Positions 1-15,600 of a stretch of 64,000 bases of DNA are shown here, in pieces; the first letter of the stretch is position 1; every line of letters begins with the position of its first letter. The DNA comes from Pseudomonas rhodesiae (lineage in GTDB: Bacteria; Pseudomonadota; Gammaproteobacteria; Pseudomonadales; Pseudomonadaceae). Under the pieces are notes generated by a model. The model ran no database searches and was not told the DNA's origin. It was given only the letters and a program-made list of their open reading frames with translations. Where the stretch lies: assembly GCF_007858255.1 (NCBI RefSeq), contig NZ_VFEU01000005.1, positions 248,001-312,000 of the forward strand, read 5' to 3'. Both the position numbers and the translations under genes were made by a program.

Positions 1-4
1 GCCA

Positions 5-39
5 CAAAAAACCCGCCGACCATAAAGGCTCGGCGGGTT
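5..39 (-). terminator. intrinsic terminator downstream of the purL/Nif3-like genes
   Basis: A 10-bp perfect stem (positions 10-19 pairing with 30-39) with a 10-nt loop is followed, on the minus strand, by a run of six T. It lies 22 nt beyond the stop codon of the minus-strand gene ending at 62, so it probably ends that transcript. Confidence 0.85.
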
Positions 40-61
40 GCTTGGAGTGGCTGCCGGCAGA

Positions 62-373
62 TCAGAAATCCGCCAACGACCACACTTCATACGCAGGTGT
101 TTCGTAGGGATGGCTGAGCTTTAACGCAGCCACTGCGGCTACGATCAAATCGTCCGCCACCACCATCTCAACTTTCCACTCATCGACCACTTCAACCTCG
201 CCGACTTGCCCGAGAAACGGCTGGCTGCCGTCCAACGCGCGAAACTGGCCGCGGCCCAGCACTTGCCAGGCGCAGCTGTCGTAGTCGCCGATGCGCCCGC
301 CGCCAGCTGCAAAGACGGCGGTTTTCACCGTCTCCACATGGCTGTCGGGCACAAAGAAGCTGAGCTTGTACAC
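62..373 (-). CDS. Nif3/YqfO-like small protein (103 aa)
   Basis: This small cytoplasmic protein begins MYKLSFFVPDSHVE and ends with an HPYETPAYEVW segment. It resembles the short 'YqfO family' proteins, which correspond to the inserted CutA-like domain of Nif3-type (NGG1p-interacting factor 3) proteins. The HPYE(T/E)PAY motif is the most diagnostic part and sits at about residues 88-95. The complete Nif3 metal-binding domain is absent, so this is the free-standing domain form. It starts 4 nt after the purL stop on the same strand, so it is probably co-transcribed with purL. Its biochemical function is unknown; a link to purine synthesis is suggested only by position. Confidence 0.75.
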   Translation of the reverse strand: MYKLSFFVPDSHVETVKTAVFAAGGGRIGDYDSCAWQVLGRGQFRALDGSQPFLGQVGEVEVVDEWKVEMVVADDLIVAAVAALKLSHPYETPAYEVWSLADF

Positions 374-377
374 CGCC

Positions 378-6021
<5,644 letters not shown>

Positions 6022-6060
6022 GCGCAATATTTCAGACACCGCCAATTGGCTTTACTTGGC

Positions 6061-6339
6061 TCAAAGGCCGGTGAGCAGATGGACTACGCCGCCCGGTAAC
6101 ACCATCACGCCCGCAATACCCGACGCCCTTAACCCCGCCTCATCCAGCCGCCCCGCATCCTCCAATTGCACCCGCACCCGCGTCAGTGCCACGCGCTGTT
6201 GCGACTTGAGGTTATCCGCCCCGCCCAACGCACTCAGCACCTCGGCCGACAACTCATTCTGCGTTGGCGCGGCTACGGTTTCCGCCACCAGATCCGGAGT
6301 AAGTGCCTTCCAGAACGCCCGCTGCAATTTCTCGAACAT
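6061..6339 (-). CDS. EIIB-like PTS protein lacking the active-site cysteine (92 aa)
   Basis: This is a stand-alone relative of glucose/sucrose-family EIIB domains. It has the ALGGADNL motif that opens the domain and the LTRVRV strand that normally follows the phosphorylated cysteine. That cysteine position (about residue 51, 'VALTR' instead of the usual 'xCATR') is alanine, and the protein contains no cysteine at all, so it cannot be a conventional phospho-carrier. I place the start at ATG 6339, two bases after the EIIA-HPr-EI stop, with GGAG eight bases upstream; a TTG at 6345 is a weaker alternative. It is the last gene of the trehalose PTS operon. It may be regulatory or vestigial; the true EIIB lies in TreP. 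Confidence 0.75.
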   Translation of the reverse strand: MFEKLQRAFWKALTPDLVAETVAAPTQNELSAEVLSALGGADNLKSQQRVALTRVRVQLEDAGRLDEAGLRASGIAGVMVLPGGVVHLLTGL

Positions 6340-6341
6340 GC

Positions 6342-8846
6342 TCAAAGCTCCACGACAGGTGAGGTTTCAACGGTGGCCGCCTGGTACATGCGCAATGCCT
6401 CGCGCACTTGGGCGGCTTCTTCCAGGCCCAGGACCTGACGGGCGATGATCTGGCAGTCAGCCAGGTCCAGCTCGCGTACCGTGGCCTTGATAGTGGGGAT
6501 CAACGGGACGCTGACCGACAGCTCATCCACCCCCAACCCGATCAACACCGGCACCGCCAGCGCTTCGGACGCCAACGCACCGCACACGCCTACCCACTTG
6601 CCGTGGGCATGGGCAGCCTTGACCGTTGTGTCGATCAGCCGCAATACCGCCGGGTGGAAGCTGTCGGCCTGACTGGCCAGGCGCGGATGGTCACGGTCCA
6701 TGGCCAGGGTGTATTGGGTCAGGTCATTGGTGCCGATGGAGAAAAAGTCCACATGGGGAGCGAAGACGTCCGCCATCAATGCAGCGGACGGCACTTCGAT
6801 CATGATGCCCAGTTTCGGTAGCGTCGCGAGCCCGAGCGTCGCTGCTTCTTCTTGAAGAATCCGCCGAGCCAGGTGCAACTCAGAGAGCAGGCTGACCATC
6901 GGCAGCATGATATGCAGCCGCGCGAAACCGGCGCTGGCGAGAATCGCGCGGAACTGTTCGCGCAACAATTGCGGCCGCTCCAGGCATAGGCGAATGCCGC
7001 GCAGACCGAGGAATGGGTTGTTCTCGGCCTCCATCGGCACATAGGCCAAAGGTTTGTCACCGCCGACATCCAGGGTGCGCACCACCAGATTGCGCTCGGT
7101 GCCCAAGGCACGGGCGATGGCGGTGTAGGTGGCGGCTTGTTCGTCGGGGCTGGGGGCGCGGTTGCGGTCCAGGTAGAGAAATTCCGAACGCAGCAGGCCG
7201 ACGCCTTCGCCGCCCAGGCCCAGGGACTGCTCCACTTCCGGCAACGAAGCAACGTTGGCGGTGACTTCGACATGATGCCCATCGCGGGTGATTGCAGGAA
7301 CACCGGCCTGCGCCATGTCCCGCTGATGACGCAGTAGCTGTTGCGCGCGCGCCGTTTCCAACTGCTCGATTTGCGCCAGGTCCGGGTCCAACTGCAACGT
7401 ACCCTGATCGGCGTCCAACAAGACATACCGAGCGTTGGCCAGCGCCAGCACTTCAGGCGATACGCCGCAAATCGCCGGCAGGCCAAGGGCCCGGGCGAGG
7501 ATGGCGACATGGCTGGTGGCGCCGCCGCCGACCGTGACAAAGCCCAGCACCTTGCGCGTGTCCAGGCTGGCGGTTTGCGAAGGGGTGAGTTGCTCGGCGA
7601 TCAGGATCGCGCGCTCGGGCAAGTCCCAGGCGCTGTCTTGAATGCCGAGGATCAGTTTCAACACACGCTGGCCGACATCCGCCAGGTCCGCTGCCCGCTC
7701 AGCGATCAGCGCATTGCCCAAGCCCTGGAAGAGTTCCACGGTGGCGGCGGTGGCGCGGTTCCAGGCAAAGGCTGCGCTCTTGCCCTCGGCCAATAATCCG
7801 TGGGCTTGTTCCAGTAATGTCGGGTCTTCAAGCAGTTCCTGATGGGCACGAAAGATCTCCGCCTGGGCACTGCCGACGGCATCGTCCTGCAAGGCTTGAA
7901 GCGCTTGGGTCGCGGCCGCCAGACCACGGGCCAACGCTGCCTGCTCAACGGCCTGCCCGGCGCCCTGCTCGGTGATGTTCAACACAGGCTCGGCCACTTG
8001 AAACACTTGGCCGAACGCCGCCCCCGGCGATGCACACACGCCCCTTAGCAGCGTGGCCGGCAACACCGCTGTCGGTGTCGTAACGGCCTCACCACAGCCT
8101 TGCGTCAACAACGCAACCAACGCCGCGATCGCGGCCTCGGCGTCTTCCCCCGCCGCACTCACTTGCAAGCTGTCGCCCTGCACGGTTTGCAGGGCCATGA
8201 TCGCCACCAGCGATTTGGCATTGGCGCTCTGGGTTTGCTTGTGCAGGTAGATGCTTGCGCTAAACGCTTTCGCGGCCTGGGCCAATACAGCCGCCGGGCG
8301 GGCGTGCAGGCCGTTGGCATTCGGCAAGGTCAGGGGCTTGGAGAACAGGGCGTCGCCCTCCTCCTCATCGGCCTCTTCTATCCGATTGCCAGGGGCTACC
8401 TGCAACACGGGCTGGCCCAGTTCTACCAGGCCGTTTGCCAAAGGCGTGAAGGGCTCGCCGCTGACCACCAGCATCAGGGTCAGCACACTGCGTGCGTTGA
8501 GCGCCACATAGTCGGCATCGAATTCGATCAGGGCTTGCCCCGCCTCCACCCGCTGGCCTTCCTCGACCAGACGGGTGAAGCCCTTGCCGGCCAGGCTTAC
8601 GGTGTCCAGGCCGATATGCATCAGCACCTGCACGCCGTTGTCATCGGTGATGCTGACCGCATGCCCAGTGTCCTGGATATTGCTGATCACCCCGGCCAGC
8701 GGCGCGCAGAGGGTCTGCGATGTTGGGTCGATGCACAGGCCGTCGCCGATCATGCGGCTGGCGAATACCGGGTCGGGCACCTTGTCCAGCGCCAGCAGTA
8801 CACCCGACAAGGGCGCCCGCAATTCCAGGGGTTGCGTTGCGATCAT
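6342..8846 (-). CDS. fused PTS phosphotransferase EIIA-HPr-EI (834 aa)
   Basis: One polypeptide carries the whole soluble phosphorelay from PEP to the sugar permease. Residues 1-150 are a glucose-type EIIA domain (auxiliary His62, phosphorylated His77 in LMHIGLDTV). Residues 170-250 are HPr (His181 in NGLHARPAA). Residues 265-834 are enzyme I (His446 in GGATSHVAILAR, with the PEP-binding GIMIEVPSAA and GTNDLTQYT segments near the C terminus). It should accept phosphate from PEP and pass it to the EIIB domain of TreP, which has no EIIA of its own. The three-part fusion is typical of pseudomonad sugar PTS loci such as nagF. It lies 61 nt downstream of the porin gene and is probably in the same operon. 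Confidence 0.95.
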   Translation of the reverse strand: MIATQPLELRAPLSGVLLALDKVPDPVFASRMIGDGLCIDPTSQTLCAPLAGVISNIQDTGHAVSITDDNGVQVLMHIGLDTVSLAGKGFTRLVEEGQRVEAGQALIEFDADYVALNARSVLTLMLVVSGEPFTPLANGLVELGQPVLQVAPGNRIEEADEEEGDALFSKPLTLPNANGLHARPAAVLAQAAKAFSASIYLHKQTQSANAKSLVAIMALQTVQGDSLQVSAAGEDAEAAIAALVALLTQGCGEAVTTPTAVLPATLLRGVCASPGAAFGQVFQVAEPVLNITEQGAGQAVEQAALARGLAAATQALQALQDDAVGSAQAEIFRAHQELLEDPTLLEQAHGLLAEGKSAAFAWNRATAATVELFQGLGNALIAERAADLADVGQRVLKLILGIQDSAWDLPERAILIAEQLTPSQTASLDTRKVLGFVTVGGGATSHVAILARALGLPAICGVSPEVLALANARYVLLDADQGTLQLDPDLAQIEQLETARAQQLLRHQRDMAQAGVPAITRDGHHVEVTANVASLPEVEQSLGLGGEGVGLLRSEFLYLDRNRAPSPDEQAATYTAIARALGTERNLVVRTLDVGGDKPLAYVPMEAENNPFLGLRGIRLCLERPQLLREQFRAILASAGFARLHIMLPMVSLLSELHLARRILQEEAATLGLATLPKLGIMIEVPSAALMADVFAPHVDFFSIGTNDLTQYTLAMDRDHPRLASQADSFHPAVLRLIDTTVKAAHAHGKWVGVCGALASEALAVPVLIGLGVDELSVSVPLIPTIKATVRELDLADCQIIARQVLGLEEAAQVREALRMYQAATVETSPVVEL

Positions 8847-8907
8847 GACTTCACCTGCAGTTTTGTTCTGTAAAAATCACGGGGTGGATGCGTATGCCAG
8901 GGGTGTC

Positions 8908-10188
<1,281 letters not shown>

Positions 10189-10200
10189 TTACAGCGGGTC

Positions 10201-11847
10201 TCAGTCCTTCAAATGCAGCACAAAAGATTCGTACGGACGCAACACCACCGTGGTGGTGCGTTGCGGGCAGTCGGGGTAGTTGCTGATCAGCAGGCGTTGC
10301 TCGGTCGCCGCACCAATCACCTGGTCAGGCAGTTGGATCTCACAGGGCTGGCCGTAGAAGTTGTTCAGCACCAGCAGGCGCTCGCCGAGGCCTTCGCGCA
10401 GGTAGGCCCAGACCTGCAAATGGTCTTGCAGCAGTGGCCGGTAAACGCCCTCTTGAATCAGCGGTTCGTGACGACGCAAGGCGATCAGCGCGCGGTAGTG
10501 GTGCAGCACGGAGTCGGGATCATCGAGTTGGTTTTCGACATTGATATGCGCCGCACTGACCGGGATGCCGATCCACGGCTCGCCGCTGCTGAAACCCGCA
10601 TTTGGCTGCGCGTTCCATTGCATGGGCGTACGGCCGTTGTCGCGGGACTTCTGCATGATCGCGGCCATGCTCGCCGCTTCGGATTCGCCCGCATCGCGCT
10701 TGAGGCGGAAGATGTTCAGGGTCTCCACATCGCGGTACTGCTCGATCCTGTCGAAGCCCGGATTGGGCATGCCCAGTTCTTCGCCCTGGTACACAAACGG
10801 CGTGCCTTGGAGAAAGTGCAGCGCAGTGGCGAGCATCTTGGCCGAGACCACGCGGTACTCGCCGTCATCACCGAAGCGCGAGACCACTCGCGGCTGGTCG
10901 TGGTTACACCAGAACAGCGCGTTCCAGCCGCCACCGGCCTGCATGCCCAGTTGCCAGTCGGAAAGGATCTGCTTGAGTTGCAGGAAGTCGAAGTCGGCCT
11001 TCACCCACTTTTGCAGGTTCGGGTAATCCACTTTCAAATGGTGAAAGTTGAAGGTCATCGACAGCTCTTTCGACTCGGGCCGAGAGTAGCGGATGCAATG
11101 TTCCAGGCTGGTGGACGACATTTCGCCGACATTGATCAAGTCATGCCCCTCGAAGACTTCGCGGTGCATTTCCTGCAGGTAGGCGTGCACGTTCGGGCCA
11201 TCGGTGTAGAAACGGCGGCCGTCGCTGCTGTCTTCAGGGAAATCGGCGGGTTTGGAGATCAGGTTGATCACATCCAGGCGGAAACCGCCCACGCCTTTGT
11301 CACGCCAGAAACGCATGAGCTTGAACACTTCGGCGCGCACCTTGGGGTTGTCCCAATTGAGGTCGGCCTGGGTGTGATCGAACAGATGCAGGAAATACTG
11401 GCCGGTTTGCGCCTCGTACTCCCAGGCCGAACCACCAAACTTGGATTCCCAGTTGTTCGGCTGGTCGCGCCAGATATAGAAATCGCGGTAGGGGTTGTCG
11501 AGGCTGCTGCGTGCCTGCTGGAACCATTCATGCTCGATGGAGGTGTGGTTGACCACAATGTCGAGCATCAGCTTGATGCCGCGCTTGGCCGCCTCGGCGA
11601 TCAGCAGGTCGCAGTCGGCCATGGTCCCGTAGCTGGGGTCGATGGCGTAGTAGTCGCTGATGTCGTAGCCGTTGTCCCGTTGCGGCGAACGCAGGAACGG
11701 CGTGATCCACAAACAATCCACGCCTAGCCATTGGAGGTAGTCGAGCTTGTCCACGATGCCCAGCAGATCACCGGTGGCGTTACCCGCGTGACTGTGGAAG
11801 CTTTTGGGGTAGATCTGGTAGATCACCGAGTGTTGCCAGTCTTGCAT
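10201..11847 (-). CDS. treC: alpha,alpha-phosphotrehalase, GH13 family (548 aa)
   Basis: This cytoplasmic glycoside hydrolase family 13 enzyme is expected to split trehalose-6-phosphate into glucose and glucose-6-phosphate. The N terminus WQHSVIYQIYPKSF and DIVVNHTS region I are typical of the oligo-1,6-glucosidase/TreC subfamily. The catalytic residues appear as the Asp in GFRLDVINL, the Glu in INVGEMSS and the Asp in WCNHDQPRV. The 548-residue length is normal. It lies between treP and the porin gene. The same enzyme is called TreA in some genomes; a different alpha-glucosidase specificity is possible but unlikely next to a trehalose EIIBC and TreR. Confidence 0.94.
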   Translation of the reverse strand: MQDWQHSVIYQIYPKSFHSHAGNATGDLLGIVDKLDYLQWLGVDCLWITPFLRSPQRDNGYDISDYYAIDPSYGTMADCDLLIAEAAKRGIKLMLDIVVNHTSIEHEWFQQARSSLDNPYRDFYIWRDQPNNWESKFGGSAWEYEAQTGQYFLHLFDHTQADLNWDNPKVRAEVFKLMRFWRDKGVGGFRLDVINLISKPADFPEDSSDGRRFYTDGPNVHAYLQEMHREVFEGHDLINVGEMSSTSLEHCIRYSRPESKELSMTFNFHHLKVDYPNLQKWVKADFDFLQLKQILSDWQLGMQAGGGWNALFWCNHDQPRVVSRFGDDGEYRVVSAKMLATALHFLQGTPFVYQGEELGMPNPGFDRIEQYRDVETLNIFRLKRDAGESEAASMAAIMQKSRDNGRTPMQWNAQPNAGFSSGEPWIGIPVSAAHINVENQLDDPDSVLHHYRALIALRRHEPLIQEGVYRPLLQDHLQVWAYLREGLGERLLVLNNFYGQPCEIQLPDQVIGAATEQRLLISNYPDCPQRTTTVVLRPYESFVLHLKD

Positions 11848-11888
11848 GGTGGGTTCCTTTAGTAGGGTTTTGTGCTGGCCTCTCAGGC

Positions 11889-11976
11889 CTCATCGCGAGC
11901 AAATCGAACCGTCGCGCCGCCCTCCCACAGGGTGTAAGCATTCCAACTGTGGGAAGGGGGCTTGCCCCCCGATAGC
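11889..11976. repeat. degenerate inverted REP pair between treP and treC
   Basis: One arm (about 11946-11976) is a REP-like unit with a GGGGGCTTGCCCCCC core followed by GATAGC. The other arm (about 11889-11930) is an inverted, decayed unit with CATCGCGAGCAA and CCCTCCCACAG pieces. The same unit recurs in cleaner form at 31012-31084. The pair fills most of the 135-nt gap between two co-directional genes of the trehalose operon and could form hairpins in the transcript. Confidence 0.65.
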
Positions 11977-11982
11977 GATAGT

Positions 11983-13425
11983 TCAGGCGACGCGATAACC
12001 CGGCCGAACAATCTTCATGCTCAACGCGCAGGTCAAAACAAACGGCACGACCATCGCGATGACCATCCCGATCACAAACATCGTGATGGATTGCGGCACG
12101 ATCGAAATAAACCCAGGCAAGCCGCCCACTCCGATGGCCGAGGCCTGCACCTTGTTCAGCGACAGGAAAATGCTGCCCAGGGCCGCCCCCACCAACGCCG
12201 CATAAAACGGAAACTTGAAGCGCAGGTTCACCCCGAACATCGCCGGTTCCGTGATGCCGAAATACGCGGAAATCGCGGAGGTGGAGGCCATGCTTTTGTC
12301 CCGCGCATTGCGGGTGGTGTAGAACACGGCGAGTGTGGCACTGCCCTGGGCCAGGTTGGACATCACGATCATCGGCCAGATAAAGGTGCCGCCCTGGGTA
12401 GAGATCAGTTGCAGGTCCACGGCCAGGAACATGTGGTGCATGCCGGTGATCACCAGCGGCGCATACAGCAGGCCGAAAATCGCCCCGCCGACCATCGGCG
12501 CCAGGTCGAACAGGGTGACCACGCCTTCGGTGATCAGGATGCCAAGGTGACGGGTCACCGGGCCGATGATCGCCAAGGCCAGCACACCGGTGACCACGAT
12601 GGTGGTGATGGGCACCACCAGCAATTGAATCGAATTGGGCACCCGTGCCCGCAGCCACTTCTCGATCACGCTCATCACATAGGCGGCCATCAGGATCGGC
12701 AGGATCTGCCCCTGGTAGCCGACTTTTTCGATCCTGAACCAGCCGAAAATGTCGAAGTACGGCAGGCTCTGGCCATCCAGACCGGCGACGGCCTTGCCGT
12801 AGTTCCAGGCGTTGAGCAGGTCCGGATGCACCAGCATCAAGCCGAGTACGATGCCGAGGATTTCACTGCCGCCGAAGCGCTTGGCCGCCGACCAACCCAC
12901 CAGCGCCGGGAGGAACACGAACGAGGTATTGGCCATCAGGTTGATCAGGCTCCACAGGCCATCCAGGTTCGGATAGGCCTCCAGCAGCGTCTTGCCCTCG
13001 ATGAACATGCCCTTGGCGCCCATCAGGTTGTTGATGCCCATAAGCAGGCCGGCAATGATCAGCGCGGGCAGGATCGGCATAAACACATCGGAGAACACGC
13101 GGACCAGGCGCTGCATGGGGTTGGTTTTGTCGGCGCCGGCTTTCTTGACGTCGGCGATGGTCGAGGCGGCAAGGCCGGTTTGCTCGCGCAGGGCGGCGTA
13201 GACCTTTTCCACTTCACCCGGACCGATCACCACTTGAAACAGGCCGCCGGTAAAGAACAACCCCTTGACCAGATCGACCTGGTTCAGCGCGCTGCCATTG
13301 ACCCGGCTGGGGTCCTTGAGCGCCAGGCGCAGGCGGGTCACGCAGTGTGCGGCTTGCTCCAGGTTGTCGCTGCCTCCGAGGTGCTCGAGGATCTCGCGGG
13401 CGATATTCGAATAGTCGTGGCTCAT
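11983..13425 (-). CDS. treP: trehalose-specific PTS enzyme IIBC (TreP, 480 aa)
   Basis: This inner-membrane permease imports trehalose and phosphorylates it to trehalose-6-phosphate. The EIIB domain is at residues 1-90 with the phospho-cysteine Cys28 in AAHCVTRLRLAL. The EIIC domain (about 105-480) has roughly ten hydrophobic segments and the family's VLPALI..GLLMGINN and GITEPAMFGVNLR motifs. The last of these carries the sugar-binding glutamate region. There is no EIIA domain; that function is supplied by the fused EIIA-HPr-EI encoded downstream. It is the first gene of the operon and faces treR across two operator palindromes. Other glucoside substrates are conceivable, but TreR and the phosphotrehalase argue for trehalose. 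Confidence 0.95.
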   Translation of the reverse strand: MSHDYSNIAREILEHLGGSDNLEQAAHCVTRLRLALKDPSRVNGSALNQVDLVKGLFFTGGLFQVVIGPGEVEKVYAALREQTGLAASTIADVKKAGADKTNPMQRLVRVFSDVFMPILPALIIAGLLMGINNLMGAKGMFIEGKTLLEAYPNLDGLWSLINLMANTSFVFLPALVGWSAAKRFGGSEILGIVLGLMLVHPDLLNAWNYGKAVAGLDGQSLPYFDIFGWFRIEKVGYQGQILPILMAAYVMSVIEKWLRARVPNSIQLLVVPITTIVVTGVLALAIIGPVTRHLGILITEGVVTLFDLAPMVGGAIFGLLYAPLVITGMHHMFLAVDLQLISTQGGTFIWPMIVMSNLAQGSATLAVFYTTRNARDKSMASTSAISAYFGITEPAMFGVNLRFKFPFYAALVGAALGSIFLSLNKVQASAIGVGGLPGFISIVPQSITMFVIGMVIAMVVPFVLTCALSMKIVRPGYRVA

Positions 13426-13490
13426 GCTTGGTTTCCACTTTGGTTTTTTTATTTGGGGGCAGTTATTGGCAGCACGCCGAAAGCAAAAGT

Positions 13491-13532
13491 ACTCGTACAG
13501 ACGAGTTAAAGCAACAACTCGTCTGTACGAGT
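13491..13532. promoter_or_regulatory. mirrored pair of TreR operator palindromes
   Basis: Two 16-bp palindromes with arms ACTCGT/ACGAGT and a 4-bp centre lie at 13491-13506 (centre ACAG) and 13517-13532 (centre CTGT), ten bases apart. Each is the reverse complement of the other. The shape resembles operators of GntR/HutC-family sugar regulators of the ACTTGTNNNNACAAGT kind. The position between divergent treP and treR fits control of both genes by TreR; binding itself is inferred. Confidence 0.75.
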
Positions 13533-13670
13533 TTGAAATTGTTTTTTCCTGATTTTCTGTAGGAATCTGCTGAGCCCCATGGAAGCCGCAGCAACCAAGG
13601 GCTCAATGGACAAACCCTATCGGTAGCACTAAGGTTCGAGCCTGAATAAGCCGGGCACAGAGCCATCCCC

Positions 13671-14375
13671 ATGAGCAAATACAACCAGATCTATAGCGAT
13701 CTGCTTGCCAGCATCACCACTGAACGCCTGCAACGTGGTACGCGCCTCCCCTCCGAAACCGAATTGATGGACAGCTACCAGGCCAGCCGAGGCACCGTGC
13801 GCCGCGCCATCGAACAGTTGCAGGAGCGTGGGTTTGCGCAAAAGATCCACGGCAAGGGCACGTTCGTGTTGTCGCCCAACCCGATCGAGTTTCAACTGGG
13901 CGGCATCGTCAGCTTCCACGAAACCCACGCCGACCTCGGCGATGACGTCCTGACCGAAGTGGTCGAATTCACCCAGATCCCGCTGGAGGGTTCGCTGCTG
14001 CAACACATCGAAGCCGAACCCGGCACGCTGATCACCCGCATCAAACGGGTACGACACATCGATGGCAAACGCGTGATCCTCGACATCAACCACTTCGTCG
14101 CCGACCTGATCCCAGGCTTGGACCGCACCATTGCCGAGCAGTCGATCTACGCGTTCATCGAACAGACGTTGCAGCTGCAAATCAGCTACGCCCAACGCAC
14201 CATCAAAGCCCTGCCACGCAGCAAAGACGACCAGGCCCACCTGGACCTCGACGGCCAGAGCCATGTGATCGTGGTGAGCAACCAGACATTCTTCCAGGAT
14301 GGACGGCAGTTCGAGTACACCGAGTCGCGGCATACGTTGGATAAGTTTTATTTTTCGGATATTGCGCGGCGGTGA
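13671..14375 (+). CDS. treR: trehalose operon repressor TreR, GntR/HutC family (234 aa)
   Basis: This DNA-binding regulator has an N-terminal winged helix (residues 1-70, with RLPSETELMDSYQASRGTVRRAI as the GntR-type helix-turn-helix region). A UTRA effector-binding domain follows (about 85-234). The family usually senses trehalose-6-phosphate. It is transcribed away from treP, and two operator palindromes lie 140-180 nt upstream of its start. The start MSKYNQIYSDLL is standard for TreR. Loss of repression on sugar-phosphate binding is inferred from the family. Confidence 0.93.
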   Translation: MSKYNQIYSDLLASITTERLQRGTRLPSETELMDSYQASRGTVRRAIEQLQERGFAQKIHGKGTFVLSPNPIEFQLGGIVSFHETHADLGDDVLTEVVEFTQIPLEGSLLQHIEAEPGTLITRIKRVRHIDGKRVILDINHFVADLIPGLDRTIAEQSIYAFIEQTLQLQISYAQRTIKALPRSKDDQAHLDLDGQSHVIVVSNQTFFQDGRQFEYTESRHTLDKFYFSDIARR

Positions 14376-14428
14376 GCCGAGTCAGGAAAAAGCAATGGCG
14401 TTAAGTCATCTGCTACGAACTCCCCCCT

Positions 14429-15388
14429 ATGTTGAGTAGAGACTTTTCCTGCCGTCGGCCATTGGCCGGCGTCTGTAAAGCCTGGTTGGTGATGCTCAGC
14501 GTGCTGCTCATCGCCTGCCAGACGCCGCGTGAGGCGCTGCAACAACTGGCTCAAGAGCATGGCCGACACTGGGAGGTCTTGCCGGGACATGAGTTCCCCC
14601 TCTTCATCCTTGCACCGCGAACTGCCGAAAAAATGACTCGCCTGCGTGTCTATTTGGAAGGCGATGGGCATTCCTGGGCCACGGCCACACAACCCAGCCT
14701 GGACCCAAGCCCGCATAATCTCTTGGTGCCACGGCTGGCGGTCGACGATCCGACGCCGAACGTTTACTTGGCACGCCCCTGCCAGTTCGTGATGGCCGCA
14801 ACCTGTCAAACCTCACTCTGGACCGATCGACGATTTTCTCAGGCAGTGGTCGACCGTCTCAGCCAGGCCATGGACCAACTGAAACAGCGATATGGCAATC
14901 GTGAGTTCGAACTGGTGGGGTATTCAGGAGGCGCCGCGCTGGCATTATTGCTGGCGGCGCAGCGCAATGATGTGACCCAAGTGCAAACCCTTGCCGGCAA
15001 TCTCAGCCCACGTCTGTGGGCGGCGATGAAAGGGTTGTCCCCGCTCGACGGTTCACTGGAACCGCTGGACTACCGTGATCGACTCGTCTTAATACCCCAG
15101 CGTCATTTCATCGCAGAAGCTGACTCAATCATTCCGAGTCATTTAGCCGATCAGTACCAACAGGCACTTGGCTCGCCCCTCTCCCAATGCGTGCATGTAC
15201 CAGGGGCAAGTCATGACAAGGGGTGGGAAGCGGCATGGAGCCGCTGGGCTAAAACTCCGTTGGCGCATCAGCGTCTTGAGGCTGAGAGTAGGCAGATCCC
15301 TTTGAAACAACCCACTACCTCCCCCATCAGGCTCCGCGCGGCGCGTGACAGCGCCAATAACCCTGAAGTTCCAGCTATTGCTGATTAA
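14429..15388 (+). CDS. lipoprotein alpha/beta hydrolase (319 aa)
   Basis: The N terminus has a hydrophobic segment ending in a lipobox (LLIAC, Cys30), so the mature protein is probably membrane-anchored in the envelope. The body shows an alpha/beta-hydrolase nucleophile elbow, GYSGGA, with Ser166. A likely catalytic His262 lies in GASHDKGW, and an acidic residue is expected between them. The substrate is unknown. The last 50 residues after the hydrolase core are polar and proline-containing and may be disordered. It starts 53 nt after treR on the same strand, but nothing in the sequence ties it to trehalose use. Co-transcription with treR is possible. Confidence 0.75.
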   Translation: MLSRDFSCRRPLAGVCKAWLVMLSVLLIACQTPREALQQLAQEHGRHWEVLPGHEFPLFILAPRTAEKMTRLRVYLEGDGHSWATATQPSLDPSPHNLLVPRLAVDDPTPNVYLARPCQFVMAATCQTSLWTDRRFSQAVVDRLSQAMDQLKQRYGNREFELVGYSGGAALALLLAAQRNDVTQVQTLAGNLSPRLWAAMKGLSPLDGSLEPLDYRDRLVLIPQRHFIAEADSIIPSHLADQYQQALGSPLSQCVHVPGASHDKGWEAAWSRWAKTPLAHQRLEAESRQIPLKQPTTSPIRLRAARDSANNPEVPAIAD

Positions 15389-15600
15389 TTCCGCAAAGTT
15401 AAAAAAAATAACTGAAACGTCGCATTTTTTAGCTTTTTTCCCGGCCCTAGTCATTTTCTTGATGAATTGTCCTACACGCATCGTGTAAATTCGGCCGCGC
15501 TTGAATCAGCACTCACTGACAAGCTGGCAGGGATGCCTAAAAGACGGACGCTGACGCGCGCGTTATTCCCTGTCAGTTTCCGCCCTGTAAGGATACTGCC

